From contig JBBDXW010000025.1 in assembly GCA_040902105.1 (NCBI GenBank), forward strand, positions 105,229 to 169,228: a stretch of 64,000 bases of DNA, read 5' to 3'. The position numbers were made by a program, and so were the translations under genes. Positions 1-9,194 of this stretch are shown here, in pieces (within the stretch, counting starts at the first letter, position 1; each line of letters starts with the position of its first letter). Under the pieces are notes generated by a model. The model was given only the letters and a program-made list of their open reading frames with translations, ran no database searches and was not told the origin of the DNA. This DNA comes from IDS-8 sp040902105 (GTDB lineage: Bacteria; Pseudomonadota; Gammaproteobacteria; Steroidobacterales; Woeseiaceae).

Positions 1-1
1 C

Positions 2-1045
2 GTCGGTTTCGGCGTGGCGGAATTCAACGAGCTGGCATACGCACGAACGGCGTCGCGGCATTTCGGCTGTCAGCTGCATGAATATGAGGTCACGGCCGAC
101 GACATCGTACGCATCGTTCCTCAAATAGCAGCCACCTGCGACGAACCTTTCGGAAACTCCTCGGCCGTCCCGACGCTGAGCTGCATGCAGATGGCAAAAG
201 GCCATGGTATGACGCATCTTCTCGCCGGCGACGGAGGCGACGAGCTGTTTGGCGGCAACGAACGTTATGTCAGCCAGCGCGTCTTCGAACTCTATGCGCG
301 GCTCCCGGCATTCCTGCGGCGCGCTTTCCTCGACCCGCTTGCCGGGCTTTTGCATCCCGAAGATTCCGTCCTTCCCTTGCGGAAATTCTCGAGCTACGTG
401 CAACAGGCAAATATTCCACTTCCCGAACGATACGAGAGCTGGAATTTCGTCTACCGGGAGCGATCGGACAAGTTGTTCGACGGAGATTTCCTGAAGCAGG
501 TCGATCCCGGATCTCCCCTGAGGCGAATGCACGAAGTATGGAATTCCTGCCAGTCCTGCGACCTTCTGGATCGTATGCTGTGGTATGACTGGAAATTCAC
601 TCTTGCGGACAACGACCTTCGAAAAGTTTCCCAGATGAGTGAACTGGCCGATATCAAGGTCTCTTATCCGATGCTGGATGAAGACGTCGTTGCACTTTCC
701 GTGCGGGTCCCTTCCGCGGCCAAGATCGAAGGCAAGGAACTCCGGTCATTCTTCAAGCGGGCCACGAACGGGTTTTTGCCGCCGGAGATCATCAGGAAAA
801 AGAAACACGGGTTCGGCCTGCCGTTCGGTCAATGGCTGAAGACGCACACGAAACTTCAGGAGCTGGTCTATGGGAGTCTGGACTCTCTGGAGAAACGACA
901 GATTTTCGTACCGGCGTTTTTGAAGAGGGTCGCGGCAGAGCACAAGGAAGGCCACCCTGGATACTACGGCTACGCAATCTGGGACCTGGTCACACTGGAA
1001 CAGTGGCTGCTGGCACAGGAGCGCCGGCACTCCATCAGTTTTTAA
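2..1045 (+). CDS. Asparagine synthase-like amidotransferase, C-terminal part (cut by window edge)
   Basis: The reading frame is already open at base 2, so the N-terminal glutaminase half lies outside the window. What remains is the synthetase domain of the AsnB family, which adenylates a carboxylate and transfers ammonia to it. Visible signatures are FNELAYAR at the left edge, AGDGGDELFGG near bases 227-259, and the late KKKHGFGLPFGQW segment near 800-835, typical of this family in polysaccharide loci. The GTG at base 14 is probably an internal valine, not a start. It is convergent with the deacetylase gene and the two 3' ends overlap by about 11 bases. By context it modifies a sugar acid or peptide linked to the XrtA polysaccharide rather than making free asparagine. 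The family is certain, the substrate is inference. Confidence 0.85.
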   Translation, partial: VGFGVAEFNELAYARTASRHFGCQLHEYEVTADDIVRIVPQIAATCDEPFGNSSAVPTLSCMQMAKGHGMTHLLAGDGGDELFGGNERYVSQRVFELYARLPAFLRRAFLDPLAGLLHPEDSVLPLRKFSSYVQQANIPLPERYESWNFVYRERSDKLFDGDFLKQVDPGSPLRRMHEVWNSCQSCDLLDRMLWYDWKFTLADNDLRKVSQMSELADIKVSYPMLDEDVVALSVRVPSAAKIEGKELRSFFKRATNGFLPPEIIRKKKHGFGLPFGQWLKTHTKLQELVYGSLDSLEKRQIFVPAFLKRVAAEHKEGHPGYYGYAIWDLVTLEQWLLAQERRHSISF

Positions 1046-2036
1046 TATCCTCCCGGAAGTTCATTGTAGGAGCCGGCTTCACATAGCTCCCTCCGTAGGC
1101 ACGCAAAAAGCCCAGCGCCAGCGAACTGCCGAGCCGCCACCACGGTCCTATCCTTGGAATGCCATATCGCTCGGTATCAGGTCCTGCGACTGACCAACGC
1201 GTGGTGACTGCCGTCTCGAAGCCCGCCTCTTCGACCATCGCTGCGTGCTCCGGCCCGAAATCCCTGCCCGGAATACCGTTCGGATAAGCGAATGTCCGGG
1301 CTGCCCGGCCCGTGACTTCCTCAATCCAGCGGCTGCACCCCGTTATCTCCGTTCTGGCATTCGCATCGGTCAGTTCCTTCAGGATCGGGTGATGCAGGGT
1401 GTGCCCGCCGATGTCGAAGCCACGCCGCGCCAGATCGGCAACCATGCTTCGGTCCATCATCAGTCGAGGCAGTTCACGCCCGGTATTTTCCCGGAAGAAC
1501 GCTTCGGCAAGGTCCCAGCGTTTTTCCAGCGGTTGGTACTTCAGAAGTTTCAGGATCCGGGTAACAAGCTTGCCCGCGTCGTCGCCCTCGAGGGGCGTCT
1601 GATCGAGTTCCGCAAGGCCCTCGACAATCCAGTTCGAACCCCTGATGCGCGCACCCTCGATGATCAGGTCGTTCCACATGACGCCGCGGTCGACGGCGTC
1701 GCCGGCGATGAAAAAGCTTGCAGGCAGCCCGGCCCGCTCCAGTGACGGCGCCGCGAACTCGTAATTGTTCGCGTAACCGTCATCGAACGTAATGCACGCC
1801 GCACGTGCCGGCAGCGCCCCCGCCTGGAGGCGCTCGACTGCTTCCGGCAACGGCAATACGGCGAACACCCGTCCAATAACCTCGAGGTCAGCCAGGAACC
1901 GGGCACGATCCGGTTCACCGCGCCGTAAGTTATCCGCTTGTTGCAGGACCTGGTGGTAGGAGAAAACGGCGAGCCTGGCTCGCCCACCGGCCGGCGAAAG
2001 CAACGCCCCAAGCGCGCGCGTCAAGGCTGCAGTCAT
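1035..2036 (-). CDS. Polysaccharide deacetylase (NodB-like), first of two in the locus
   Basis: A 333-residue carbohydrate esterase family 4 (NodB homology) protein, predicted to remove acetyl groups from N-acetylated sugars of the exported polysaccharide. The metal-binding motif 1 TFDDGY is at residues 83-88, motif 2 GHTLHH at 211-216 supplies the two histidines, and FAYPNG at 249-254 is motif 3. An insert of about 100 residues separates motifs 1 and 2, giving a longer protein than the minimal NodB domain. No signal peptide is obvious. The ATG follows the upstream glycosyltransferase by about 37 bases, so it is the last gene of the long minus-strand operon. Its tail overlaps the convergent asparagine-synthase gene. 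Family assignment is firm; substrate is inferred. Confidence 0.88.
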   Translation of the reverse strand: MTAALTRALGALLSPAGGRARLAVFSYHQVLQQADNLRRGEPDRARFLADLEVIGRVFAVLPLPEAVERLQAGALPARAACITFDDGYANNYEFAAPSLERAGLPASFFIAGDAVDRGVMWNDLIIEGARIRGSNWIVEGLAELDQTPLEGDDAGKLVTRILKLLKYQPLEKRWDLAEAFFRENTGRELPRLMMDRSMVADLARRGFDIGGHTLHHPILKELTDANARTEITGCSRWIEEVTGRAARTFAYPNGIPGRDFGPEHAAMVEEAGFETAVTTRWSVAGPDTERYGIPRIGPWWRLGSSLALGFLRAYGGSYVKPAPTMNFREDIKN

Positions 2037-2073
2037 GGCTGAAATCCGACCTCTGTCCTGGTCCGGCTGGAAT

Positions 2074-3306
2074 TCACCGGGTGGCTGCTTCGGAAGTTAT
2101 GGCCAGACTTCGCCCGAGCAATCGCTCGTAAATCGGCACATATCGCTGGCATACAACCGACCATCGACGCTCTCGGTCGACCCGCTGCCGCGCAGCTCGT
2201 ATCACATCGTCGATCGCGGACCCGCCGCCAAGCACCTCTACGACTTTCGCGGCAAGCGCATTGTTGTCCCCGGCGTGATACAGGAAGCCCGTTTTCTCAT
2301 TCTCGATCAGCTCCCGGTGTCCGCCAATGTCGGAGGCGATGACCGGCGTATTCTGCGCCATCGCCTCCAGCGGCTTCAATGGCGTCACCATTTCCGTCAA
2401 TCGATCGGAAATCCTGGGGTAAACCATGACGTCGGCCGCACCGTAAAACTCGCGAATCGCTTCAGGGCCGATGCGCCCGGCGAAAATCACGCAGTCGTTC
2501 AAGCTGCGCTCGCCGACCAACTCGCGAAGGAAACTTTCCTGCCGGCCGCCGCCGGCAAGCAACAAACGTGCATTCGGCACAGCCGCAGTGATCTTCGGCA
2601 TTGCCTTAACGAGCGAATCCACTCCCTCCCACTCAAAGAAACTGCCGAAGAAGCCGATGACGCGGTTGTCACCCAACCCGAAACGTTGCCGGACCGCCGT
2701 CGATTGCGCATGTGTGCTTAAGCTGAACATGTCCGCCGGAAGCGCATTCGGCACGACTGACAACTTTTCCTCGGATATTCCCCTGCTAATGAGCTCCCTC
2801 TTTAATCCGTCACAGATCACTGTGACGGCCTGCGCCCGCCGGACAACCCAGGTTTCCAGCGCACGCGACAGCTTGTAACGAAGCGAGCCTTCAGTGGTAG
2901 TGCCTGATGAGACGGCCGCGTCCTCCCACGAGGAACGCATCTCGTAAACAAGCGGACAATTCCGCATCACCATCGCGGCGAGCCCGTTCAGGCAGGGCGA
3001 GTGCGCATGAATCAGGTCTGCGCCGTTGTCCCGGCAATAGCGCCGTATTCCCCGGTGCGTACCGAGGATTGCCTGGATCTGGCTGAAGACACCGCCCGTG
3101 ACCTCTCCAGTGTTGACCGACGTCCGCCAATAGCGGATCGAGTCAATGTCGTCGAAGGCCGTTGCACGACCCCCATATTTGGGGCTGGTTATGGCCTCCA
3201 CTTTCAATCCCATTGCCGCAAGCGCACTCAGAATGCCGTGGCTCCTCGAGGCATAGCCGCTTTGCTCCGGCAGCGAATGATCGAGAACGTGCAGGATGCG
3301 GGTCAC
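2074..3306 (-). CDS. GT4 glycosyltransferase, exosortase A-associated (Daro_2409/TIGR04063-like)
   Basis: Glycosyltransferase with a GT-B fold that transfers a sugar from an activated donor during polysaccharide repeat assembly, probably on the cytoplasmic membrane face. The N-terminus TRILHVLDHSLPEQSGY is typical of the XrtA-linked TIGR04063 subfamily. The C-terminal half has the usual GT4 pattern: a GFFGSFFEWEGVD loop, then PLKPLEAMA and PVIASDIGGHRE before the donor-binding acidic residues. The open frame extends upstream to 3507, but that would overlap the previous gene by 130 bases with unrelated residues, so I chose the GTG at 3306, 70 bases after that gene. The product is then about 410 residues, normal for the family. 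Confidence 0.85.
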   Translation of the reverse strand: MTRILHVLDHSLPEQSGYASRSHGILSALAAMGLKVEAITSPKYGGRATAFDDIDSIRYWRTSVNTGEVTGGVFSQIQAILGTHRGIRRYCRDNGADLIHAHSPCLNGLAAMVMRNCPLVYEMRSSWEDAAVSSGTTTEGSLRYKLSRALETWVVRRAQAVTVICDGLKRELISRGISEEKLSVVPNALPADMFSLSTHAQSTAVRQRFGLGDNRVIGFFGSFFEWEGVDSLVKAMPKITAAVPNARLLLAGGGRQESFLRELVGERSLNDCVIFAGRIGPEAIREFYGAADVMVYPRISDRLTEMVTPLKPLEAMAQNTPVIASDIGGHRELIENEKTGFLYHAGDNNALAAKVVEVLGGGSAIDDVIRAARQRVDRERRWSVVCQRYVPIYERLLGRSLAITSEAATR

Positions 3307-3376
3307 GGGAACGACGCCCGGCTCGCGGGAGTGGAGCCCACGGTGGGTAATTGAATCGGCCAACTTTGCAACATTC

Positions 3377-4543
3377 TCAATTAACGAAGTTCGCCAACAC
3401 GGTCTGATAGAGGGAAATCTGGTTTCCGATAATATTCTGCCAGCCGAATTGCACCGCGTACTCGCGCGTCGCTTGCGCGGGCATGGGTGTTGCCTCGACT
3501 CGGGCAAGTCCTTCCAGTAACCCCTTCGCAGATCGGTCGGTAATCAGTGCGCCGGCCTCATCGGAGCGGACAATCTCGCGGATCCCGCCGACGTCGGTCG
3601 CCACGACTCGCGTGCCGCAGGCGAGACTTTCCAGGACGACGTTTGGCATGCCCTCTCTCGCGGACGCTAAAACCAGCGCATCGGCCGCCGAGTACAGATA
3701 CGGCATGTCGGCATGCGGCAGCAATCCCGGAAAGTGAACGCGCTCGCTGACTCCAAGCTTCCTTGCCTGACTTTGCAGGTACGACTTCTGCGGCCCTTCG
3801 CCGACGATCAGCAGGTTCGTTTCAGGAAGCTGCGCCAGCGCTTCCACCGCAAATTGATGGCCTTTGTCCGGCACAAGATGACCGACTGAGGCGATAAGCC
3901 TGCCGGCAACGCCGAACCGACCGCGGCTTTGCTCCTTGTCACGCGGTCGAAACTTCTCGAGATCTACGCCGTTCGGTATGACCTCGAGAATCGGTGGTTC
4001 GATCTCGAGTTCCGCAATTCTCGTTGCCAGTGCCTGCGACACCGTAATGATTGCGGCGCTTCTTGCGGCCGCCCATTGCACCCATCTCTTCATGACCGGG
4101 TTCAGGCATTTTACATTGACGTCGCTGCCGCGCGCGCTCAACACCACCGGGAGGCCCAGTCGCCTGCCGAGAATGACCGCTGCAACGCCATCCGGGTACA
4201 GGAAGTGGGCGTCCAGGATCGACGGTGTTGCCGACTGCCGAAGGGCGTTTCTCACGGCTGGTTCCGCTGCGGCGGCCCAGGTCCACGGGTCGATCCAGTT
4301 GGAAACCATCCGCAGTGTCGGTACGGTTTGATAGTCGACGGTAATTCCGTTGCGTACCTCCGTCCTTTTTTCTTTCGATTTGTGCCGCGCATCAGCGAAT
4401 CCAGGCCGTGCCGGGCGTAGCGCGATCACCCGGGCTTCCAGCTCACCGGTCGCGACCAGGTGGCGCAGCCGCTCCTCCACAAAAATGCCATGTCGCGGCA
4501 TGTCCCCGCCCGGAAACAGATTCGTGAACGTCACCAAACGCAT
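3377..4543 (-). CDS. GT4 glycosyltransferase (TuaC-like)
   Basis: Retaining GT-B glycosyltransferase of family 4, likely adding one sugar to the lipid-linked repeat unit. The mature start MRLVTFTNLFPGG with RHGIFVEERLRHL is the classic TuaC-like N-terminus; the frame continues upstream but only into the preceding gene, so the ATG at 4543 was chosen. It lies just two bases after the TGA of amidotransferase 1, which suggests translational coupling. Further motifs are LSARGSDVN, VIPNGVDLEKF, and the EGMPNVVLESLACG donor-site helix with the two glutamates expected in GT4 enzymes. The length of 388 residues is normal. Which sugar it transfers cannot be told from sequence. Confidence 0.86.
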   Translation of the reverse strand: MRLVTFTNLFPGGDMPRHGIFVEERLRHLVATGELEARVIALRPARPGFADARHKSKEKRTEVRNGITVDYQTVPTLRMVSNWIDPWTWAAAAEPAVRNALRQSATPSILDAHFLYPDGVAAVILGRRLGLPVVLSARGSDVNVKCLNPVMKRWVQWAAARSAAIITVSQALATRIAELEIEPPILEVIPNGVDLEKFRPRDKEQSRGRFGVAGRLIASVGHLVPDKGHQFAVEALAQLPETNLLIVGEGPQKSYLQSQARKLGVSERVHFPGLLPHADMPYLYSAADALVLASAREGMPNVVLESLACGTRVVATDVGGIREIVRSDEAGALITDRSAKGLLEGLARVEATPMPAQATREYAVQFGWQNIIGNQISLYQTVLANFVN

Positions 4544-4545
4544 AT

Positions 4546-6495
4546 TCAGCCGGTTACGGCCACGCGGTTGTCGGTGAACGGCTGATGCTTCACACCCGGC
4601 AGGGCGCTGCCTTTCAGAAAACCCTCGAACATGAGGAGAGCCCATAAAACGGCGCTGTAGTTGCGCCTGCGCGAGCGGTGATCGTTCGCAATGGAGCGGA
4701 GAAAGGCCGGTTCGAAAAGCCCGCACTGCAAAAGCGCCTCACCCTCGAGGGAAGCAACCATGCGTTCTTCGAGAGAGCCTCTGAACCAGACATCCAGCGG
4801 GACGGCAAAACCCATTTTTTCGCGATAAAGCACTTCTTTCGGCAACAGGGGCTCCAGCGCTTTCTTCAATACCGCTTTGCCTTCGCGGCCCTTGAGCTTG
4901 ATGCTCGACGGCAGGCGCGCCGCCCACTCCACCAACGTGTAATCAAGAAACGGCACTCGCACCTCCAGACTGTGCGCCATGCTGGCCCGATCGACCTTCG
5001 TCAGGATGTCGCCTGGCAGATAGGTCTGGTAGTCGAGATACTGGATCATGCTGAGCGGGTCCGGGAAGCTCTTTCCCTCGAGATGCTTCCGGAAAACCTC
5101 CGCTGCCTCATAGCCGGCCAGTTCGTTCCGGAGATCGCCCGAAAAGAGTTGCCTCCGGCCTGTATCGGGGAAAATGGAGACGCCGTGCAGGTAGGCGTCC
5201 GCCGGATTCCTCGCGAGGGCCTGAAACGTCGTCTTGCCGCGGAAAATCTGCGGTGCCCAGTCGAGTTTTGGATAGAAGCGGCCAAGCGCCCCGAAAACCG
5301 GCGTTCGAAACCAGCCGGGGAACAAGGCCCGAAGCCGCTCTTCCATGGCGAACAATCGATAACGCCGATAACCCAGGAAATCCTCGTCGCCGCCATCGCC
5401 TGAAAGCGCAACCGTCACGTGCCTCCGCGCGAGCCCGCAGACCCTGTAAGTCGGGATTGCCGAGCTGTCCGAGAATGGTTCGTCGTAGAGTCCAACGAGC
5501 TTGTCGAGAAGGCTGTAATCAGACGCTTCGACGATCTCCGCTTGATGATTGGTGTGTTTCGCGTTCGCGACCATAGCCGCATAGGCCGACTCGTCGTATT
5601 GCTTTTCCTTGAAACCGATCGAGCACGTCAGCAGGTTCTCTGTCCCGATCTCGCGCATCATCGCCACGACGGCGCTCGAATCGATACCGCCGGACAGGAA
5701 CGCACCGAGCGGCACGTCGGACACCAGCCGCAAGCGAACCGAATCAAGAAGTCTTTCCCGGAGCCCCTCTTCATGAGCTGAGGAGTCCGGCTCCGCGCGC
5801 TGTCGTTCCTGCAGCGGAACGTCCCAGTATCGCCTCGGTGAGGGAGCCGCACGGCCGCGCCAGGCCAGCAGATAGTGCCCTGGCGCCAGTTTCCTGACGC
5901 TCTTATAAATCGTTTTCGGGTCGGGGATATAGCCGAAGCAGAAATATTCTTCCACGGCCGTTGGATCGATCTCGCGCTTCAGTTTCGGATGTACAAGCAG
6001 TGCCTTCAGTTCGGAGCCGAATATGATCTCTCCGTCTGACAGCTCGGCATAATAAAGCGGCTTGACGCCCAGCCGGTCCCGCGCCAGAAACAGAATCTCC
6101 TGGCGACGATCCCAGATCGCAAACGCGAACATGCCGTTGAACCGGTCAAGGCATCGTTCGCCCCATTCTTCCCAGGCATGCACGATGACTTCCGTATCGC
6201 AGCGAGTGCGGAACTGATGCCCCTTTCCGATCAGCTCTTCCGCCAATTCATGAAAGTTATAGATCTCGCCGTTGTAGGTAACAACGACAGACTCATCTTC
6301 GTTGTAGAGCGGTTGCTTGCCGCCTTCCAGGTCGATAATCGACAGCCGGCGATGGCCGAAGCCGACGCCGGGTTCCAGGTGAAAACCTTCGCCGTCCGGG
6401 CCTCGATGCGTCAGCGTATCGTTCATCGCCCGCAACAAAGCGGCGTTGACCGGACGCCGCTCCCGCAGATCAACAATTCCGGAGATGCCGCACAT
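4546..6495 (-). CDS. Exosortase A system-associated amidotransferase 1 (asparagine synthase family)
   Basis: A full-length 649-residue AsnB-type enzyme: glutamine hydrolysis in the N-terminal domain, ammonia transfer to an adenylated carboxylate in the C-terminal domain. Cys2 of MCGISGI is the glutaminase nucleophile; THRGPDG (29-35) and YNGEIYN (74-80) are the glutamine pocket. The synthetase ATP loop SGGIDSS is at 268-274 and SGDGGDE follows later. The sequence matches the pattern of TIGR03108, a family confined to exosortase A loci. It lies between stp2 and two GT4 genes with spacings of two or three bases. In this context it probably amidates uronic acids or attaches amino groups to the polysaccharide; that role is inferred. 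Confidence 0.9.
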   Translation of the reverse strand: MCGISGIVDLRERRPVNAALLRAMNDTLTHRGPDGEGFHLEPGVGFGHRRLSIIDLEGGKQPLYNEDESVVVTYNGEIYNFHELAEELIGKGHQFRTRCDTEVIVHAWEEWGERCLDRFNGMFAFAIWDRRQEILFLARDRLGVKPLYYAELSDGEIIFGSELKALLVHPKLKREIDPTAVEEYFCFGYIPDPKTIYKSVRKLAPGHYLLAWRGRAAPSPRRYWDVPLQERQRAEPDSSAHEEGLRERLLDSVRLRLVSDVPLGAFLSGGIDSSAVVAMMREIGTENLLTCSIGFKEKQYDESAYAAMVANAKHTNHQAEIVEASDYSLLDKLVGLYDEPFSDSSAIPTYRVCGLARRHVTVALSGDGGDEDFLGYRRYRLFAMEERLRALFPGWFRTPVFGALGRFYPKLDWAPQIFRGKTTFQALARNPADAYLHGVSIFPDTGRRQLFSGDLRNELAGYEAAEVFRKHLEGKSFPDPLSMIQYLDYQTYLPGDILTKVDRASMAHSLEVRVPFLDYTLVEWAARLPSSIKLKGREGKAVLKKALEPLLPKEVLYREKMGFAVPLDVWFRGSLEERMVASLEGEALLQCGLFEPAFLRSIANDHRSRRRNYSAVLWALLMFEGFLKGSALPGVKHQPFTDNRVAVTG

Positions 6496-6498
6496 TAA

Positions 6499-7668
6499 TC
6501 AGACTCCCGCCCGGTGAAGGGCGTCCCTGTACAGGCGAAGATAACTATTAACCATGACCGCCAGCGAGAATTGCTCGCAGGCCCTTTCTCGCGCCCTTTT
6601 ACCATGGCGCCGGCGCGTATCGGCATCGGTCGCATAAACATTAATTGCGTCCGCCAAGGCTTTCGAATCGGATGAGGGGACGAGTTTTCCGGTCTCGCCT
6701 TCGACGATGAGTTCAAGATTGCCGCCCGTGGCTGTCGCGATAACCGGCAGGCCGCTGGCCATGGCTTCGAGAATGGTATTCGAAATGCCTTCACGCAACG
6801 AGCCAAGCACAAAAATATCCATTTTTCGAAGCATATCCGGAATGTCATCCCTGCTTCCGGGCAACCACGCGGAACTTTGAAGTTCCGCGTCGCGAATACG
6901 ATTCTGTGCCTCGCCGTGCAACTCGCCATTTCCGATCATGAGCAAGCGTGAGTTATTGACGGCCCGCTTCGGGCGGTTTTGCAGCTCGATGAACGCTTTG
7001 ACCAGGTTGAGTGGATCTTTGATAGGCGAGAAGCGCGTCACGCTGCCGACAATGACACAACCCTCGGGGAAGATGTCAACCGGCAGGTTCTCATGATCCG
7101 GTTTCTCGCGAGGATGAAATTTCCCGGTATCGACCCCGTTACAGATTCGTACAATTCGTGCCTCGGGAATTCCTACCGTTGTAGCCAGCCATTCCGCAAG
7201 CTCGTCGGAAACAGCCACAAACCGGTCGATAAATCGAGCCATGAATTGGCGTAACAGTCGATACTTGCGCCTGCTCCCGTCCGGGTCGTATATATCCCAG
7301 CCGTGTTCGCCGTGAATCCTGACGGGCGCCCGGGCGAGCCAGGCGACAAAGAGGCATTCCAGCGTTCCCAGGTTCCGGGTGTGCACAATGGTCGGTTTGA
7401 GCTTTCGGAACAGGCGATAAAGCCGGAGGTAGGATTTGAAATCCTTTCCCGCACGTTTTTCGAGGCAATGAACCGTCACCCCGGGCTTCTGTATCCGCTT
7501 CTGGAAATCGCTCGCCTCGGTCAGTGAAATAATACAGTGACCATACTCGTCGTCCGGCATACGGTTGATCAGGTTTACCAGGCCGTTTTCAAGACCGCCA
7601 TAGTCGAAGCGGAACACGATATGAGCAATCAGCGGCCGCGGTGTGTTGTGAGTAGCGGAATCAGGCAC
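6499..7668 (-). CDS. Sugar transferase stp2-type, PEP-CTERM/EpsH1 system (GT4)
   Basis: GT-B glycosyltransferase of about 389 residues resembling TIGR03088, a subfamily that co-occurs with exosortase A. The hallmark N-terminal stretch IAHIVFRFDYGGLENG is present at about residues 14-29, followed by IVHTRNLGTLE and HGEHGWDIYD. The C-terminal donor site shows EGISNTILEAMASGLPVIA. The start is a GTG 11 bases downstream of the exosortase stop. It ends 3 bases before amidotransferase 1. The enzyme would act on the cytoplasmic face to extend the repeat unit. No unusual feature; the sugar specificity is unknown. Confidence 0.88.
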   Translation of the reverse strand: MPDSATHNTPRPLIAHIVFRFDYGGLENGLVNLINRMPDDEYGHCIISLTEASDFQKRIQKPGVTVHCLEKRAGKDFKSYLRLYRLFRKLKPTIVHTRNLGTLECLFVAWLARAPVRIHGEHGWDIYDPDGSRRKYRLLRQFMARFIDRFVAVSDELAEWLATTVGIPEARIVRICNGVDTGKFHPREKPDHENLPVDIFPEGCVIVGSVTRFSPIKDPLNLVKAFIELQNRPKRAVNNSRLLMIGNGELHGEAQNRIRDAELQSSAWLPGSRDDIPDMLRKMDIFVLGSLREGISNTILEAMASGLPVIATATGGNLELIVEGETGKLVPSSDSKALADAINVYATDADTRRRHGKRARERACEQFSLAVMVNSYLRLYRDALHRAGV

Positions 7669-7679
7669 GATAGTCGACG

Positions 7680-9194
7680 TTACTGGTCTGAGGACCTGTT
7701 CCGGTGCCAGGACATCACAGTACGCACCTTAGCCTCCAGTTCGTCGCGCAAGGTCAGCATAGTCGTTTCGCGCGGTCCGGAAATGCTGATCGCGACTACA
7801 GAAGTTTCTATCGAGCGCAGAGTCAATGCGTGGATCGTATTCAGACGCTTGACCTCGAGCCCACTGATCGTCACCAAATCACCCACTTGATACCAATACC
7901 AGATCAGCAGCCATCGGTCCGGGGCGTGCACGAACACCTGCCGCACATCCACTGGACCGGAGTTCGACTCGAAGCTGACCACCGTTTCATCAACGTATCG
8001 CCGCCATTCGTAGGGCCAGATGCGGTTGGTTGCGCTGATGAGTTCCTTGCCTTGCCGCTGGTGCAGATAACCCGCCACGTAAACACCGGTTGGGTAGTCG
8101 CCGCAGGCATAGGATGCACGAAGCAGATAGTCCGAGCCCCGATAGTCGGGCGACCAGTTGCGGTCCCAACTCGCGGGTCCTCTGCAACCGGGCAATTCGG
8201 GCAGTTCCGTGGCGGCCGCAGCCGGCACTGGCTGTTGCGCTTTGGCGTACAGGAAAACCGGACCGGCCACGATGAGCAACAGCGCTACGATCGCCGGGGC
8301 GACAGGGAATCCGTCCTGCCTCTCACCCCACACAGTTGTGCCATGGCCCTCAGTCACCGGGACAGCATCGGCGTAGCGCTCGCCGATCAGTATCAGAGCA
8401 ATGAAGACTGCGGCGAAAAGGAACATGCCGAAGATGATGTGGTCTTGCCCTGCGAACACCCGCATGTCGGTAGCCGAGGCCACATACATGACGATGAAGG
8501 CGCGCACACCGTTCGCAACCACCATGACCAGAGCGGCAGTAGCAACGAACAACGCACGTTTGGTAAAGGTAGTATAAGTCACATAGGCAAATGCCAGCGA
8601 GGCCAGAACGGCAGCCAGCAGATAGCGCAGGCCGCCGCACATTTCCGCGACCTCAAAGTTACCGCCCGGCAGGGTCAGAAACATCCCGTCACGGTAGGCA
8701 GGAACGCCAGTAAGTTTAAGCAACGCAGTGCTGATGTCTGCCGTGACCTCCGTCAGATAGCCCACCAGAAATTCTCCGGTAGGCACGGCTGCCAGTAACA
8801 AGCCGAGGGGAAACGCGGCCTTCTGCATGGCCCGAGTACCGGCTACAGCCCAGAATGAAGTGAAGATCAGAAATGTCGCACTTGCAAACTCAAGCGTCTG
8901 GATGCCGACTGACCGCACAACCATCCATATGAGCACGACCAGCCCGGTCAATGAGACGCCTGTCCAGCTTCCCTGCAAGCGGCCCGAAGCAAGTGCATGG
9001 CGCTTGCGCCAGAGGATGAACAGACCGATCGGATACACCAGCCAGCCATGCTGGTAGGTGCTGAGCGACCACATCCCGATCATGCGGGAATAGCTCTGCC
9101 AGTAGACAATCGCGACCAGGACCATGATCAGACAGGCGATCAGCACCGTGCGGTACTCGCGCAGCGGGGTCTGCATGCCGGCGCCGTTTGTCAC
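7680..9194 (-). CDS. xrtA: Exosortase A fused to EpsI domain
   Basis: Integral membrane cysteine protease/transpeptidase that recognises the PEP-CTERM tail of secreted proteins, cleaves it and probably passes the protein to a surface anchor. About eight membrane segments fill residues 15-275. The catalytic triad expected of exosortases is visible: Cys186 in AEMCGGLRYL, Arg231 in NGVRAF, His252 in GQDHIIFG. From about residue 290 a soluble EpsI domain follows, with RQGKELISATNRIWP and WYWYQVGD typical of that family. This fusion is the usual XrtA architecture. The start is the GTG at 9194, overlapping the amidotransferase TGA, or the ATG at 9176. Its clear in-window substrate is the PEP-CTERM protein at 26169-26924. 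Confidence 0.93.
   Translation of the reverse strand: MTNGAGMQTPLREYRTVLIACLIMVLVAIVYWQSYSRMIGMWSLSTYQHGWLVYPIGLFILWRKRHALASGRLQGSWTGVSLTGLVVLIWMVVRSVGIQTLEFASATFLIFTSFWAVAGTRAMQKAAFPLGLLLAAVPTGEFLVGYLTEVTADISTALLKLTGVPAYRDGMFLTLPGGNFEVAEMCGGLRYLLAAVLASLAFAYVTYTTFTKRALFVATAALVMVVANGVRAFIVMYVASATDMRVFAGQDHIIFGMFLFAAVFIALILIGERYADAVPVTEGHGTTVWGERQDGFPVAPAIVALLLIVAGPVFLYAKAQQPVPAAAATELPELPGCRGPASWDRNWSPDYRGSDYLLRASYACGDYPTGVYVAGYLHQRQGKELISATNRIWPYEWRRYVDETVVSFESNSGPVDVRQVFVHAPDRWLLIWYWYQVGDLVTISGLEVKRLNTIHALTLRSIETSVVAISISGPRETTMLTLRDELEAKVRTVMSWHRNRSSDQ

Noticed and set aside
3307..3507. N-terminal extension of the Daro_2409-type glycosyltransferase
   Set aside because: The extra 67 codons overlap the previous gene and translate to basic, non-conserved residues; the family starts at TRILHVLDHS.
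7704..8798. A 364-codon plus-strand frame
   Set aside because: Antisense to exosortase A; its His/Gln-rich translation has no family likeness.
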